A stretch of DNA of 64,000 nucleotides from Sacculina carcini. Its lineage: Eukaryota; Arthropoda; Thecostraca; Sacculinidae. Shown in pieces: positions 1-10,727 of this stretch. The stretch lies in NCBI GenBank assembly GCA_916048095.2, contig OU696575.1, positions 934,501 to 998,500 on the forward strand, given 5' to 3'. A program made the position numbers and the translations under genes. The notes below the pieces were generated by a model. The model was not told the DNA's origin. It saw only the letters and a program-made list of their open reading frames with translations, and searched no databases. How positions within the stretch are numbered: position 1 is the first letter of the stretch; the number at the start of each line of letters is the position of its first letter.

Positions 1-90
1 GCTTGATAAAATCTCAGCGGTATGGGTAAATCTTTGTGTTTTTGTTGCTGTTGTTTTGACGTCATTGGTGAGTGAAGTATCGCAGTTGAG

Positions 91-1182
91 TTATTTTGCG
101 TCAACTCGTCTGATTTCCAGCTGATCCGTGTCGGGAGTTGAAAATTTCACCACCTTACATATTACAGAACATGACATGAAAACATCACAAATTACAATTA
201 CAACAAACAAAAGCAAAACAATTTATAAATAACATAGAAAAATGCATAATTCTTAAAATGATATAAGAGTAAAAATAAAATTGTAAATTTTAAATTAAAA
301 TATATAAAAGAAAAAAGAAAAAAAAACTTTTTTCAATTTACCGTTTGCACAAGTAATGTTGGAAAGTTTGTTTGATATAGGAGCATGGTTTAAGTACCAA
401 TAGGGAGTCATTTTGGTGAGGTTTGGAGGTACCCTTCGTGGCTCTACACTATTATTATCTATTTTGTGTATAACTCTATTTTGTCAACTCTGAAATTACC
501 ATTAAGCCCTTCTTCATTTGCGAAGTTTTTACAAAAAATTTGAACCATGAACACATCACGGGAGGTATTTCTCAAATTTTACATCTCAAAAAAGTAAGAT
601 ATTGAATGAATGTCGCTTTTGTATGTGAAATAATACGCTTTTAACACTTTGAGTTAATATTGTTTAAGAATAACACATTGCTGACCTGTGGAGGAGAGAG
701 GTCATCGAGGGCAGGTCGTCGACCTCGTTTCAGGTCATATCCTGTGAAGTCAAATAAGGGAGACATTCCCAGAGCTTGTAGATAAAAATGTCTGAAAATA
801 ACAGAAATATTACACATTATATTTTAGATTTTTAACCAAATGATGACATTTATTTATTTCATTATTTGTACGTTTAATTAAAAAAATTATTGCTCTTTTG
901 TGTGTCTGTTTGTTTGTTGATGATCAAGATGCATGGAGAGTGCAGTCATGTAATTTACATAGAGTTTGCACTTTTGTCATTCCACCTTGTTCATTGCTGT
1001 TTACAAGATTAATAATTATAATATTGATAATAAAACTAGCTAGTTAATAGAGGAAGAAAACAACTCACGCGTACTCAGAGTAAGGAATTCCCACCAGTAA
1101 GACAGGATTTTTGTTGATAAACAGAGCCCAAGTGCCGCGGTGGCCTCCTCTGACATCTCTGTCCCATACACCCAAACACTGT

Positions 1183-1217
<35 letters not shown>

Positions 1218-4200
1218 GCACAGACACACATACACACGCACACAGCCTGAGATTACCCTGAAGAAATGTATTCACTTGTAAATCGTTTTGCTAAAAATTA
1301 TGACTAACAAGTGAAAACCATTACGAAAAAGTAAAATTGGAAAAACAGTGTTGACTTATATAAATCCTATACGGGTTGTGTTTGTACTTTTTTCCATGGG
1401 ACAGAAAGAGACAGAATATACAGCTAAGCAATGCAATTTTGTTTAAGACAATATTTATACGACAATAAAAGTGATAATTTCCCAAAAATATATGCTAGCA
1501 TTGAACCCTATGAATTAATTCAACTAAATACTCCTATATGCAGTTATATTTTAACATTATCACTACCTTTCAGCTATATTTCAAAATGACAAATATAAAC
1601 ACACACACGCACCGTGAATAGATTCTGAATTCCGCTCGTATCAAAAGCGTGCTTCATTGAAAATGTCAGTATATAGGTGCGATTTCGTTCCTACAAACAA
1701 AATTAACATGCAATATTATATTATATTATATTAGAGGCACATGATTTAAAATATGATATATATTAGTATAAAATCGATGCATACAAATGTGATTTCATAA
1801 TTTGTCGGTGTTAATTTACGTAAGATGTCATTTTTTTATAATCACCGTTAAATTGTTAGTTTCCGGGAAGATATCAAGGCAGGTGGTGAAGTATTTGTTC
1901 ATGTCGGGAACTCTCGCGCCTTCTGGCTGCAAGTTCATTCTCTCACGATAATTGGAGAACAGCAAACTGCTCACAAAACACAATATCAACAATATAAGTT
2001 ATAATTGCTTGCAAAATGAAAATAAAAATGCGCATACGAATGTCATGATATGTTCACATAAGAATTATCACAATGTTAAAACATAATTGACGTGAAGGAA
2101 AATATTTCTCAAATGAACGCACTGGTTTTTGTAAATGATTACATGTTTTTAATAGAATATCTATATATATATATAGCTATTCGCATATATATGTATATAT
2201 GTATATATAAAACTATATAAGTACATATATACTATATATAAAACTATATATATATGTTTATATATGACGTTGCTTGAATGTGCTATTTTCACGCCTCGTG
2301 TATGCGCGTGGTGTGCGAAATTCGCACCTATGGTCGATGACACCTATGGCTCACGCTACTGCGCGCCACCGTTTGTGGCACCTCGCGCATGGGCGCGTCC
2401 AGCTCACTGCTTGATGGGGGTCTTTTTGGTGTATATGTATATGCATGTGTGCATATGTATATGTTTATGTGCGCATGTGTGTATGTATGTATACAATTTT
2501 GCAAGCAGTCATGTAATTTCTGTCGATTTGTGCTTCTTATTTTTGTCTCCATACCAGTTTCCTTGTGTCTATACTTTTATTACTGCTCGCGCCTTTGCCC
2601 TCGAAAGTGCACTATATCAAATACATGTTGTTGTTGTTGTTGTTGTTGTTTTAATATCAGCAGATATATCATGCTGTCAGAAAAGCCAATGACATTTTCC
2701 TGCCACTGAAAGTGTTTCTTAAATAATTCTGTCCATATTACCTGTCTACATTATTTAGTTGCACGTCTGCTAGTGAATTCAACGATCTGTCGGAGAAATA
2801 GTCGTGCTGCAGTGCACTGTTCACATGAGTGCCACTGTAAGCGAAATGCCAGCTGCGTGAAACATCAGGAACAACACACTCGCGGCCCAGTCTCTGTTCC
2901 TCTTCTCGCATCCAAATGTCCCACTCCCACAGCTGTGATAAGCGTGCGCAAAATGACACACACACATATACAACCTTTTGTCAGCATTGGAGGACCGAAG
3001 AAATAGACCGAAGAAATAAATTATCACGAGGAAAGAAATTATTACAAAATTAGAAATTATTCAGTTTTTGAAAATCAAAAAGAAGACATGCCAAAAAATG
3101 AATAAATAAAATACACAACAAAATGAGACATACAGAAATATTAATTTCCTCAACCAATTATTGACCAGTATTATGTATACACGTGTATATGTTTGTATAA
3201 GTATTCAAGAAATAATACGACAACTGGAAGACGGATCAAATGAGAATATAACTTTCTGTTCCGTGTCTTCAACTCGGTGAATACAACTCACTCCATCACA
3301 CAAACAAACACACGCGCACACACAGGCAGACATAAACACACGCACACTCACACACACGCCTGTACAGAAACTAGACTAAAACTAGAGTGTAGTTTGAAGG
3401 GGAGAACGGTGTCGTACGGCAGGTTGAACAAAACACAAACAAGATTGGAAGATTGGAAGATATTCTGATTGTACGTGTATGATTGTGTGTGTCTGAATCT
3501 GTGTGTGTGTGTGTGTGCATGTTTGTGTATTTGACTGATAGTGCATGCGTTAGTGTGTTAATTGATAACATAATATATTTATTTGTTCATGACTACATCA
3601 GATATATGCTTGGTGACAGTTGTGTTTGTATATTTTTGTCGGGTGTTGTTTGATATGGCGTGTGTGTAAAATAGCATGAATTTTATTCCACAGAAATTGG
3701 CAGTGTTTTGTACAGGCAGCTACTTACCTCAGATTCAGAAGGCCAATTGGGAAGCAATTCGTCCATGAGGATATTCTTCGACATCAGCCATCCCAAACCG
3801 GGAAAATATGATGTTCTGTGGAAGATTTTTGCAACAATTGCGTGCTGAGTTTGGCGTGAAACCGCCACTTAAATATAATATTTTCATAAAGAAACTAAAT
3901 ATGTTCATTTCTTCTACTGAAAACTAAAATATACCACTTCTCAACATTTATAAGATTTTTCCTCGCTTTTTTCATTGCTATCGAAAGTTTATATACAAAA
4001 CAGTCCACGTATTTCCTAAAATAATTCCGATTATCTGTAATTTGATAATTATGATAACTTGTAGTAATTTATATCTGTATCGTTATATTGACATAAAAAT
4101 CACACAAATATTGAAAAATATTAAAAAAAAGACTAAATAAATTTATATTTCCCCAATGGATCATCGCTAGTTTTATAATTACTAATAAGCCATGTTCTGG

Positions 4201-4726
4201 ACTACACTTGTTCACCTGTATAAGAGTGTAGGATCGTAGGAGCTGTGCCGATAACTCAGGTCATTCCAAGCAGATACACAGTATAAGGTGACATCTTGTT
4301 CCAACAAACGCGATGTCTGAGCAAAATAACTGACAACAAAGTCAACACAATTTATTAAACTTTTACGTTAATATTTCATGTTTTATCGTGGAATATTACA
4401 AGTTCTAAAGAATGGATAGACAATGGATATTATTTAAAAATATCGAATTGAGCTGGTAAGATATATGATTTGTTCATTTGTAAAGAATTTTTGATAAAAT
4501 AAAAAATAACATAGCTAAACTGACTTTCACCACAGAATCATTTTTATCAGTATATTAGTTTGAAGATGATCCCACGTGACAATATGCAGAGGAATACTTT
4601 CATTCACCTGATGAAATCCGGGGACACGATGATGTCATCTTCAAGAATTAACAGTTGAGTTGATTTCGGGAATAAGCTGAAGCTTTTCTCGATGGCGAAC
4701 CTCAAGTTTCCACCTATTCTGGCAGC
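91..4726 (-). CDS. POMGNT1-like 3' half, duplicate lacking the 5' exons
   Basis: Nine minus-strand exons: 4608-4726, 4216-4329, 3728-3815, 2742-2932, 1846-1966, 1613-1690, 1069-1178, 686-791 and 91-153 (stop TAA). They encode 329 residues of the C-terminal catalytic half of a POMGNT1-type N-acetylglucosaminyltransferase. Landmarks in order are the metal-binding [33 protein letters not shown] and [12 protein letters not shown]. All splice sites are GT-AG, all phases agree and there is no internal stop. The stem and N-terminal catalytic exons, present at 41560-45127 for copy 2, are absent: upstream come only ALDH9A1, the duplication end and a plus-strand METTL24-like gene. By hand count the protein differs from copy 2 at only three residues (R/K, T/A, K/R) against a dozen or more silent changes, which suggests constraint or recent conversion. 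It may be a dead partial copy, or an alternative 3' cassette. Confidence 0.8.
901..1015. repeat. Interspersed repeat, 'AAGATGCATGG...CATGTAATTTA' family
   Basis: A segment of about 110 bp with the landmarks TGTTGATGATCAAGATGCAT, CAGTCATGTAATTTACATAG and CCTTGTTCATTGCTG. Related copies occur at about 18245-18365, 50925-50965, 57775-57815 (inverted) and 63075-63180, plus the duplicated copy at 29635-29755. No coding content is seen. It is probably an old short interspersed element or MITE; I cannot name the family. Confidence 0.6.
1182..1215. repeat. (CA)n microsatellite abutting a 3' splice site
   Basis: On the minus strand this is a (TG)n run followed by ctacag and the POMGNT1-like exon 1069-1178. 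It stands where a polypyrimidine tract is expected. In duplication copy 2 the equivalent tract (29912-29999) is much longer, so it has expanded or contracted since the duplication without damaging the exon. Confidence 0.85.
2264..2425. other. GC-rich, palindrome-rich island inside a POMGNT1-like intron
   Basis: In an otherwise strongly AT-rich intron this stretch of about 160 bp is GC-rich and full of short inverted repeats (for example GGTGTGCGAAATTCGCACC, and GCGCGCC with GGGCGCG) and a direct repeat of CACCTATGG. It is preserved with few changes in duplication copy 2 (31133-31285). An open frame crosses it on the plus strand, but it has no recognised domain and lies in an intron of the opposite strand. 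It could be a structured RNA, a mobile-element piece or a regulatory element; the sequence does not decide. Confidence 0.4.
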
Positions 4727-5007
4727 CTGTATTCAACAATATTTTTTTATATTCAGACCTCACTCTATCAAGGTACTTCTCTTAATGCCTAGATATCATA
4801 TATTGAAATATTTAGATACAGTCGACCTTTGTACTGTTTTACTTTCAAACCAGCGAAAATGGCATTGAAATAATAATGAATTTTCTGTGATTAATTTTAT
4901 ATTGCACATCCCTTAGACTGTTTATATTGTCAGCATATTATATAATACAAAATATAACACAGACACTTTTCTCTGTTGTGCAAACAAACAAGCGAGTATT
5001 TATTGAA

Positions 5008-5013
5008 TTTATT
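5008..5013 (-). terminator. Candidate poly(A) signal of ALDH9A1 copy 1
   Basis: TTTATT on the plus strand reads AATAAA on the transcript strand, about 220 bases past the ALDH9A1 stop. It is conserved in copy 2 at 33941-33946. A second AATAAA at 4999-5004 is mutated in copy 2, so the inner one is the better candidate. Confidence 0.5.
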
Positions 5014-5177
5014 AGCATTGCAAAAATAGCAACGAAGCGTAGATTTGGATACGCAAATTAATTGAAATTATTGGTACAACTTTGCTATACACGAACGGTG
5101 GACAGAATATACAAAACAGTCGTGACAGAAATATATCCGATATGTGATGCTTGTCGACTCTGTTGTTTGTTGTAAAG

Positions 5178-5214
<37 letters not shown>

Positions 5215-5231
5215 TGTGTTTGATTTGGTGA

Positions 5232-6827
5232 TCAAGTTGATAAAAGACCAGCATCCACATCTCCTGTCTCCACATAGACAGACTTGAGCTGGGTGTAGCT
5301 CTGCACTGCTTCCACGCCGTTTTCACGACCATAACCAGACATCTTGTATCCGCCGAAAGGCACCCCTACCGGCAGCAGATTGAAGGTGTTGATATAGCAT
5401 GAGCCAGCTTGAAGACGCGAGATTACGCGGTGAGCTCGTGCCAAGTCCCTGGTGAATACCCCGGCAGCCAGACCGTAGCGCGTGTCGTTGGCTCGGCGAA
5501 CCACCTCGTCCTCATCGGAAAACTCGAGCAGCGCCAGCACCGAGCCAAACACCTCCTCGCGCACCAGCTCCAGGGAGTCATTGTCGCAGTGGACCACACA
5601 GGGAGACAGGTAATATCCACCTGAGAGACTGTCCGGAAGTTGCACGCGCTCTCCACCACACAGAATCGACGCTCCATCAGCACGCGCACGCTCAATGAAG
5701 CCGAGAACTTTTTCGGCCTGCTGCCTGTGAATAGTAGCTCCTACTGTAGTGCCTTCCAGTAAAGGATCGCCCACTTTCAGCTTCCTAGTGGCTTCAACCA
5801 GCGCCTTTGTGAATTTCTCGCGCACTGATTTCTGAACATACACTCGAGTCCCGTTGCTACAAACCTGACCTTGCGACAAAAAGTTTGCCAAAAGTGCACC
5901 TTTCACGGCGTTATCCATATCGGCGTCTTCGAATATTATAAGCGGAGACTTGCCTCCAAGCTCTAGCGTCACCTTTTTTATGCCATCGGCAGCTGCCTTC
6001 ATTATGCTGCTGCCAGTGGTCACTGAGCCCGTGAACGAGATTTTAGCCACCTCTGGATGAGTGCACAGCGCGTTACCGGTGGCTGCCTCGCCTTGAACGA
6101 CTCCGTACACTCCTGCCGGAAGCCCTGCCTCAGCGAGAATCTCACCCAATGTGACGGCCGTGATCGGTGTGAATTGCGACGGTTTGTAGATAAACGTGTT
6201 GCCAGAGGCTAGCGCAGGAGCCGCTTTCCATACGCACGTTTGTATCGGGTAATTCCACGCCCCAATGCCAGCGCAAACTCCCAGTGGTTCTCGAATCACC
6301 ATGGCGTAGCTGCCGCCTATTTGAGGGAGATAGGACCCCTTCATGGCCTCGGGCACCGCTGAGGCAAAATAATCCAGCGTTTCGGCTACGGATTGAATGT
6401 CCACGCGCGCCTCCCAAATTGGTTTTCCACAGTCGCGCACCTCCAGCTTGGCTATTTCGTCAATATTCGAGCGCACTATATCAGCAGCACGTTTGAGAAA
6501 TACAGCACGTTGAGCAGCAGTCAAACTGCTCCAGGATGGCAGGGCGTTCTTGGCTGCCTTCACTGCTCTGTCTACTTCCTTAGAACCTGAGCACTGAACT
6601 CTGTTGAGCTCCTGTCCGGTGGCCGGATCTGTGTTGACAAATTCTCCGCTTGAATCAACTGGGCGGCAGCGCTCGTTGGAAATGAAGTTCATTGCCGAGC
6701 ATATCTGCGCTGAACGAGATAGATCCATTGTCACAGCTCTGGCAATAGTCTGTTTCAAACTGATGCTTCTTCTATCTATCGCCAGCAACTTGCCAAATTT
6801 CAAACAAGCAACAAACGAGACCATCAC
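5232..6827 (-). CDS. ALDH9A1: 4-trimethylaminobutyraldehyde dehydrogenase-like (ALDH9 family), copy 1
   Basis: A single uninterrupted frame of 531 codons. The family oxidises 4-trimethylaminobutyraldehyde (carnitine synthesis), aminobutyraldehyde and betaine aldehyde with NAD+. Visible motifs are WNYP with Asn192, YKPS with Lys215, FTGS (265-268), LELGGKSP with general base Glu289, [10 protein letters not shown] with catalytic Cys323, and the C-terminal block [15 protein letters not shown]. The carboxyl end (VETGDVD) and the [15 protein letters not shown] block match ALDH9A1 rather than ALDH1/2 as I recall them. The first ~33 residues, rich in Arg/Lys/Ser and without acids after residue 1 except Asp18, could be a mitochondrial presequence; a second ATG at residue 34 would give a cytosolic form of the usual animal length (about 495). 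It is intronless in an intron-rich neighbourhood, which suggests a retrocopy, but the frame and all catalytic residues are intact and the promoter-like flank is shared by both copies. Confidence 0.93.
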   Translation of the reverse strand: MMVSFVACLKFGKLLAIDRRSISLKQTIARAVTMDLSRSAQICSAMNFISNERCRPVDSSGEFVNTDPATGQELNRVQCSGSKEVDRAVKAAKNALPSWSSLTAAQRAVFLKRAADIVRSNIDEIAKLEVRDCGKPIWEARVDIQSVAETLDYFASAVPEAMKGSYLPQIGGSYAMVIREPLGVCAGIGAWNYPIQTCVWKAAPALASGNTFIYKPSQFTPITAVTLGEILAEAGLPAGVYGVVQGEAATGNALCTHPEVAKISFTGSVTTGSSIMKAAADGIKKVTLELGGKSPLIIFEDADMDNAVKGALLANFLSQGQVCSNGTRVYVQKSVREKFTKALVEATRKLKVGDPLLEGTTVGATIHRQQAEKVLGFIERARADGASILCGGERVQLPDSLSGGYYLSPCVVHCDNDSLELVREEVFGSVLALLEFSDEDEVVRRANDTRYGLAAGVFTRDLARAHRVISRLQAGSCYINTFNLLPVGVPFGGYKMSGYGRENGVEAVQSYTQLKSVYVETGDVDAGLLST

Positions 6828-6839
6828 GCAACGACACGT

Positions 6840-6960
6840 TGAGTGAAATTGCTTTTCGCGACATCTAGACGGCTGAATGTCAAACTAAAACGTGACGTCA
6901 TCAAAAGCGTTCGATAAACATTGTCGGCTAGCGCCATTTTATATGTCCAAATACCCCGCG
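6840..6960 (-). promoter_or_regulatory. ALDH9A1 copy 1 upstream region with CRE and YY1-like site
   Basis: Just upstream of the start codon there is a perfect CREB-type palindrome TGACGTCA (6893-6900), then GCGCCATTTT (about 6931-6940), which resembles a YY1 site. Both are kept in copy 2 (CRE at 35804-35811) apart from one change beside the YY1-like core. No TATA box is seen. The assignment as promoter is inferred from position and conservation. Confidence 0.45.
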
Positions 6961-7163
6961 GCAATAAAACCGCACACTCATCAACGATGTATATAAATAA
7001 ATTTAAATATTTCACGACTTTCTTTAGAAATCTCGTCTGCGTATATATTCATATTTTTTTTTTATAAATAACATTTTTGCATGCATCTATGCCGTGCCGC
7101 TGTTAGAGTGAAATTAGAAAATTATTTGAAAGCATTCAGAACCGGAAACAAAATGTAATCAAT

Positions 7164-7490
7164 CAGGAGCGTAGATTTGTGTCGAGGCTCGGGGGGATGA
7201 CAGCCATCATGCATTAGTGTTCAAAGTTGACTCAGTTGGTCAATTACATGGAACTCTCAACAATTTTCGGCCTATTCAATTACAACACACATGCCTCAAT
7301 GAAAACTATATCTCGTCAAGTATAATTTATCATAGATTAACATATTTATCATTTTTCGTATAATTATTTTTTTGCTATGCCGATTTTTATAATAATATAC
7401 CCAATGAACTAAATTCAGCAGAATTATCAGTGGGTATAATTGCATATTCATACTCTCAACCAATTTATCGGGGGGTATATATACCCCCCA
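7164..7490 (+). mobile_element. MITE-like element, copy inside duplication copy 1
   Basis: A non-coding element of about 330 bp that begins CAGGAGCGTAGATTTGTGTC, contains GAGGCTCGGGGGGATGACAG and ends in a palindromic GGGGTATATATACCCC stretch followed by a CA run. The same element occurs at 36082-36415, inverted near 38105-38410, and at 38652-38970. No transposase is present, so the class is unknown. Confidence 0.6.
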
Positions 7491-8426
7491 AACACACACA
7501 CACACACACAAACACACAGATATGACAATGTCATGTATAAATTGAGAAGTGTGTTTGAGTGCGCTTTAGTGAAGAACAAACTAAATTAATTATTAATATG
7601 CAACAACACTCAAGCTGAACACTGCGCTCTCTGCAAAATAATCCTAGAAAAAGAAACGAAATGTTGCGAAACTATTCCGGCTTGTTTTGGAAACTATTTT
7701 GAACTTGAAACTATTCTGACGCTATTTTATACATATTTTGAAACCGCTTTTTCTTGTTTGGGCAGTTAAAGTTTATATTTTTTTCTGCCGAGCTCATTGT
7801 AGGTGAACTGTACAATATATTTGGGTATTTATTCTAATTATTATGTTTATTTCAAGCTGGTTCAAATTCTTGTATTCACATTTAAAGTGAACATTCACAA
7901 AATCTTGAGTAATCTTTGATTTATATAATTCTTGCTCAGTAAATTTTGAAAATTGTTGAAATTTCGAAAGTTTTATTTGTGACTAGAAAAACGATTCTTA
8001 CAGATGAACATGAACTTATAATAATAATTGAAATTATAATTAGGAAGTAGTTAATTAATAAATCAATTTTCACGTTCTTTCGCATTTCGAACACTTCACA
8101 TATTCAAAGCTTGTGTAAAACTATTCAATCCATTTCAATCAAATCAAATCTAATCAAATCTTTATTCTCATTTATACATATGTATTGTTGGTTGTCATTT
8201 ATTAAATTACATATTTATTTATTGTTTTTTCTTGTTGAAGGTTGTTGATATACATTGTATTGTACAAATACACGAGTTTTGTTTAATAAGGTACCACTAA
8301 TATATTTTATCTGAACTTAATTGACTTATTTAGCTTTACTTCATCAATAATTGTTATGAAAAACTAGATGATCAAAAAGAGGTGACTTTGTGCATCGCTG
8401 TTTATATTTGGGTTAGGCATTTTCAG
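7491..8426. other. Non-coding interval containing the duplication breakpoint
   Basis: AT-rich sequence with a short (CA)n run and no supported exon. The duplication ends at 8236; the next 190 bases are unique and lead into the first visible exon of the METTL24-like gene. The 5' exon of that gene, expected to encode a membrane anchor, is not found here. Confidence 0.6.
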
Positions 8427-8625
8427 AGTCAGGGAAGTTCCAGTTGACACAGCAAGATATCGAACAACAATTGAGTTTGTACAAATGGAAGATGCCTTCA
8501 CCTCAAATCACCAGCACTCAACAATTTCTCGACTACATCGAAAATCCTCCGGCAACGTGTCACTCTTCAGTCATCATTGGTCTGATACTCAACACTCACT
8601 CACACACACTCGCACACACACACAT

Positions 8626-8699
<74 letters not shown>

Positions 8700-9123
8700 G
8701 ATAAAGTTTTAGAAATAAGAGTTTAACCAAGAAAAGCGTGAAAAATATTAACTAAATAGAGCTTCGTTTCATTTCGTTGAACAAATTTGATTTTCTGATG
8801 AATTTTTCATTATTGTATGTGTATAAACAACTTTAATTGATTAATTGATTGATTTCGATGTCAACTGATTAAAAATTATTGAATCATATCAAGGGCATTC
8901 ACCAGCACACGTCATGCTTCTGCTATGCAGGAGGTCGCAAATGTCACGAATATGACGAACATCTGGTGTGTCTGGAGAACAGTCTGCTGTGGAACCACGA
9001 GGACTGCCTGGTGTACTCGTTCGGCGCTGGTTCCGGTTCCTTCGAGAGTGGCATGAACAAACTAGGTTGTCACGTGAGTTATCATATTATTATTATTATT
9101 ATTATTAATATTAATATTATTAA

Positions 9124-9172
<49 letters not shown>

Positions 9173-10727
9173 GTTATTATCATTATTATTAGTGTTATTA
9201 TCATTATTATTATTATTAGTAGTAGTAGTAGTATTGTTATTATTATTATTATTACTGTTATTATTACTATTATTATTATTATTAATATTAATATTATTAA
9301 TATTAATATTATTATTATTAATATTATTATTATTATTATTATATTTTTTTTTCAATCACATTTTATCATTAATATTATTGTTATCAAACTAGCAATATTT
9401 ACAAACAAAAACTATTCCTATAGAATACACAACACGCGCACAAAATTCTACACATAATGAATAACAAAAATATAATTTATGATGCGATATTTACGTGTAC
9501 GCATTCTCACCGAATTGTAGTACGGGCAGGACTGAGTCAGTTCGTCTGTCCCGCCTTCCAATGATCAAATGAGCCTTTAAATCCTTTATGTTCTCGTGTT
9601 CCTGTGTGTGTGTACTCACATAGTTGTACTCACATAGTTGTACTCACATAGTTGTACTCACATAGTTGTACTCACATAGTTGTACTCACATAGTTTTACT
9701 CACATAGTTGTACTCACATAGTTGTACTCACATAGTTGTACTCACATAGTTGTACTCACATAGTTGTACTCACATAGTTGTACTCACATAGTTGTACTCA
9801 CATAGTTGTACTCACATAGTTGTACTCACATAGTTTTACTCACATAGTTGTACTCACATAGTTGTACTCACATAGTTGTACTCACATAGTTGTACTCCCA
9901 TAGTTGTACTCACATTGTTGTACTCACATAGTTGTACTCACATAGTTGTACTCACATAGTTGTACTCACATAGTTGTACTCACATAGTTGTACTCACATA
10001 GTTGTTCTACAGGATGTGAGCCAAGCTCGTGCTGTCCCGTCTCTTTTCCATAATTCATATAGCATATTTTTGAAGGAACTCAAATTTCTAGCTTCAACTA
10101 TTTTGCTGTCTTATTGGTTCCACTTGTCAACGCTCCTAAACGGGAAACTATACTTTTTTACATCTCATTTTAACGTGTGTATATGTGTGTATGTGTGTTT
10201 GTGTGTGTGTATGAAAGGTGTACACATTCGACCCGTTCATGTCATCACGGACAGATCGGCGAGTGAATGATCGCTCGTGGTTGATGGCCGTACGTCTTGA
10301 AGGCAACAACTCGGCAGCCCTGCCTGGCGACCGTATTATGAGTCTGCCCGAGCTGAGACGAACGCTGGGGCATCGAGGACGACAGGTGGACTACATGCGT
10401 TTGGACATTGACGGAGACGAGTGGCCATCGCTGAGGCAAATGCTGGCTCATTCGCCGCTGGCGCTGGCTGACGTACGTCAACTGGGAGTACAGGCTGGAC
10501 TGGAGGTGAGCCATTTGCCGGCTCGACAGCGATTGCAGCGGTTGCAGGAACTCTATCAAGTACTGCTAGCTCTGGAGTACAACGGATTGAGGTTGGTCAG
10601 CTCGCGACCGCAGGGAGATCACCACCAACATTGTCATCAACTGCCAGACGGTGAACTTGCCGCTTCTCGACGGCTGTGCGATTATGTCGACCTGCTGTTT
10701 GTCAGGAAATTCCCCTCGAAGAATTAA
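8427..10727 (+). CDS. METTL24-like methyltransferase (FkbM/Methyltransf_22 type), 5' end not found
   Basis: Three exons are supported: 8427-8579, 8931-9073 and 10218-10727 (stop TAA). The phases fit (exon 1 ends phase 1, exon 2 starts after TATGCAG and ends phase 0). The frames give FLDYIE...C, then GGRKCHEYDEHLVCLEN, the glycine-rich SAM-pocket segment VYSFGAGSGSFESGM, GCHVYTFDP, and the FkbM-type motif YMRLDIDGDEW, ending with an LFVRKF segment. This order matches animal METTL24-like proteins, predicted membrane-anchored SAM-dependent methyltransferases of unknown substrate. The 5' exon with start codon and anchor is missing: upstream of 8427 there are 190 unique bases and then the segmental duplication, so the duplication may have displaced or removed it. 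Introns hold an (ATT)n tract and a large 14-bp minisatellite. Confidence 0.75.
8588..8700. repeat. (CA)n microsatellite next to a donor site
   Basis: A (CA)n run of about 110 bp starts a few bases after the donor of exon 8427-8579 of the METTL24-like gene. It has no coding value. Confidence 0.9.
9086..9345. repeat. (ATT)n trinucleotide tract
   Basis: About 260 bp of imperfect ATT repeats begin about a dozen bases after the donor of METTL24-like exon 8931-9073. The long open frames across it (poly-Ile or poly-Asn) are repeat artefacts. Confidence 0.95.
9612..10165 (-). mobile_element. LINE 3' fragment with 14-bp tail expanded to about 28 copies
   Basis: On the minus strand 10165-10010 translates to a degraded reverse-transcriptase C-terminus (KKYSFPFRSVDKWN, then a stop, then KIVEARNLSSFKN), matching the fragment at 43470-43735 ([20 protein letters not shown]). 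Both end in the same kind of tail: ACAACTAGTGAGT twice at 43.7 kb, and here ACAACTATGTGAGT (14 bp) repeated about 28 times over 9612-10005. I read the minisatellite as the amplified 3' tail of a non-LTR retrotransposon inserted antisense in the METTL24-like intron. Confidence 0.75.

Larger units (their letters stand above)
1..8236. repeat. Segmental duplication, copy 1 (left)
   Basis: This block matches 28738-37847 nearly base for base in exons, introns and spacers, in the same orientation. It carries the POMGNT1-like 3' half and ALDH9A1. The right end of the match is sharp: both copies read a T-rich run ending cttgtt, then diverge (after 8236 here, after 37847 in copy 2). The left end lies at or beyond the window edge. 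Length differs because copy 2 has about 0.7 kb extra near 36.4-37.1 kb and about 95 bp extra near 30.83-30.92 kb. The copies are about 28.7 kb apart, with unrelated genes between them. Confidence 0.95.

Noticed and set aside
5232-6827. Horizontal transfer of ALDH from bacteria because it lacks introns
   Set aside because: Sequence blocks and C-terminus match animal ALDH9A1; a retrocopy or intron loss explains it better.
1-8236. Purely artefactual duplication from unmerged haplotypes
   Set aside because: Not excluded, but less likely: the copies are separated by 20 kb of unique genes, differ in insertions, and only one is joined to the 5' half of the gene. Kept as the main alternative to test.
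9062-9392. Poly-Asn, poly-Ile and poly-Leu frames
   Set aside because: A pure (ATT)n intron tract; no coding constraint.
9612-10005. CRISPR-like regular repeats
   Set aside because: The 14-bp units are head-to-tail with no spacers, in an animal intron, and are explained as a LINE tail.
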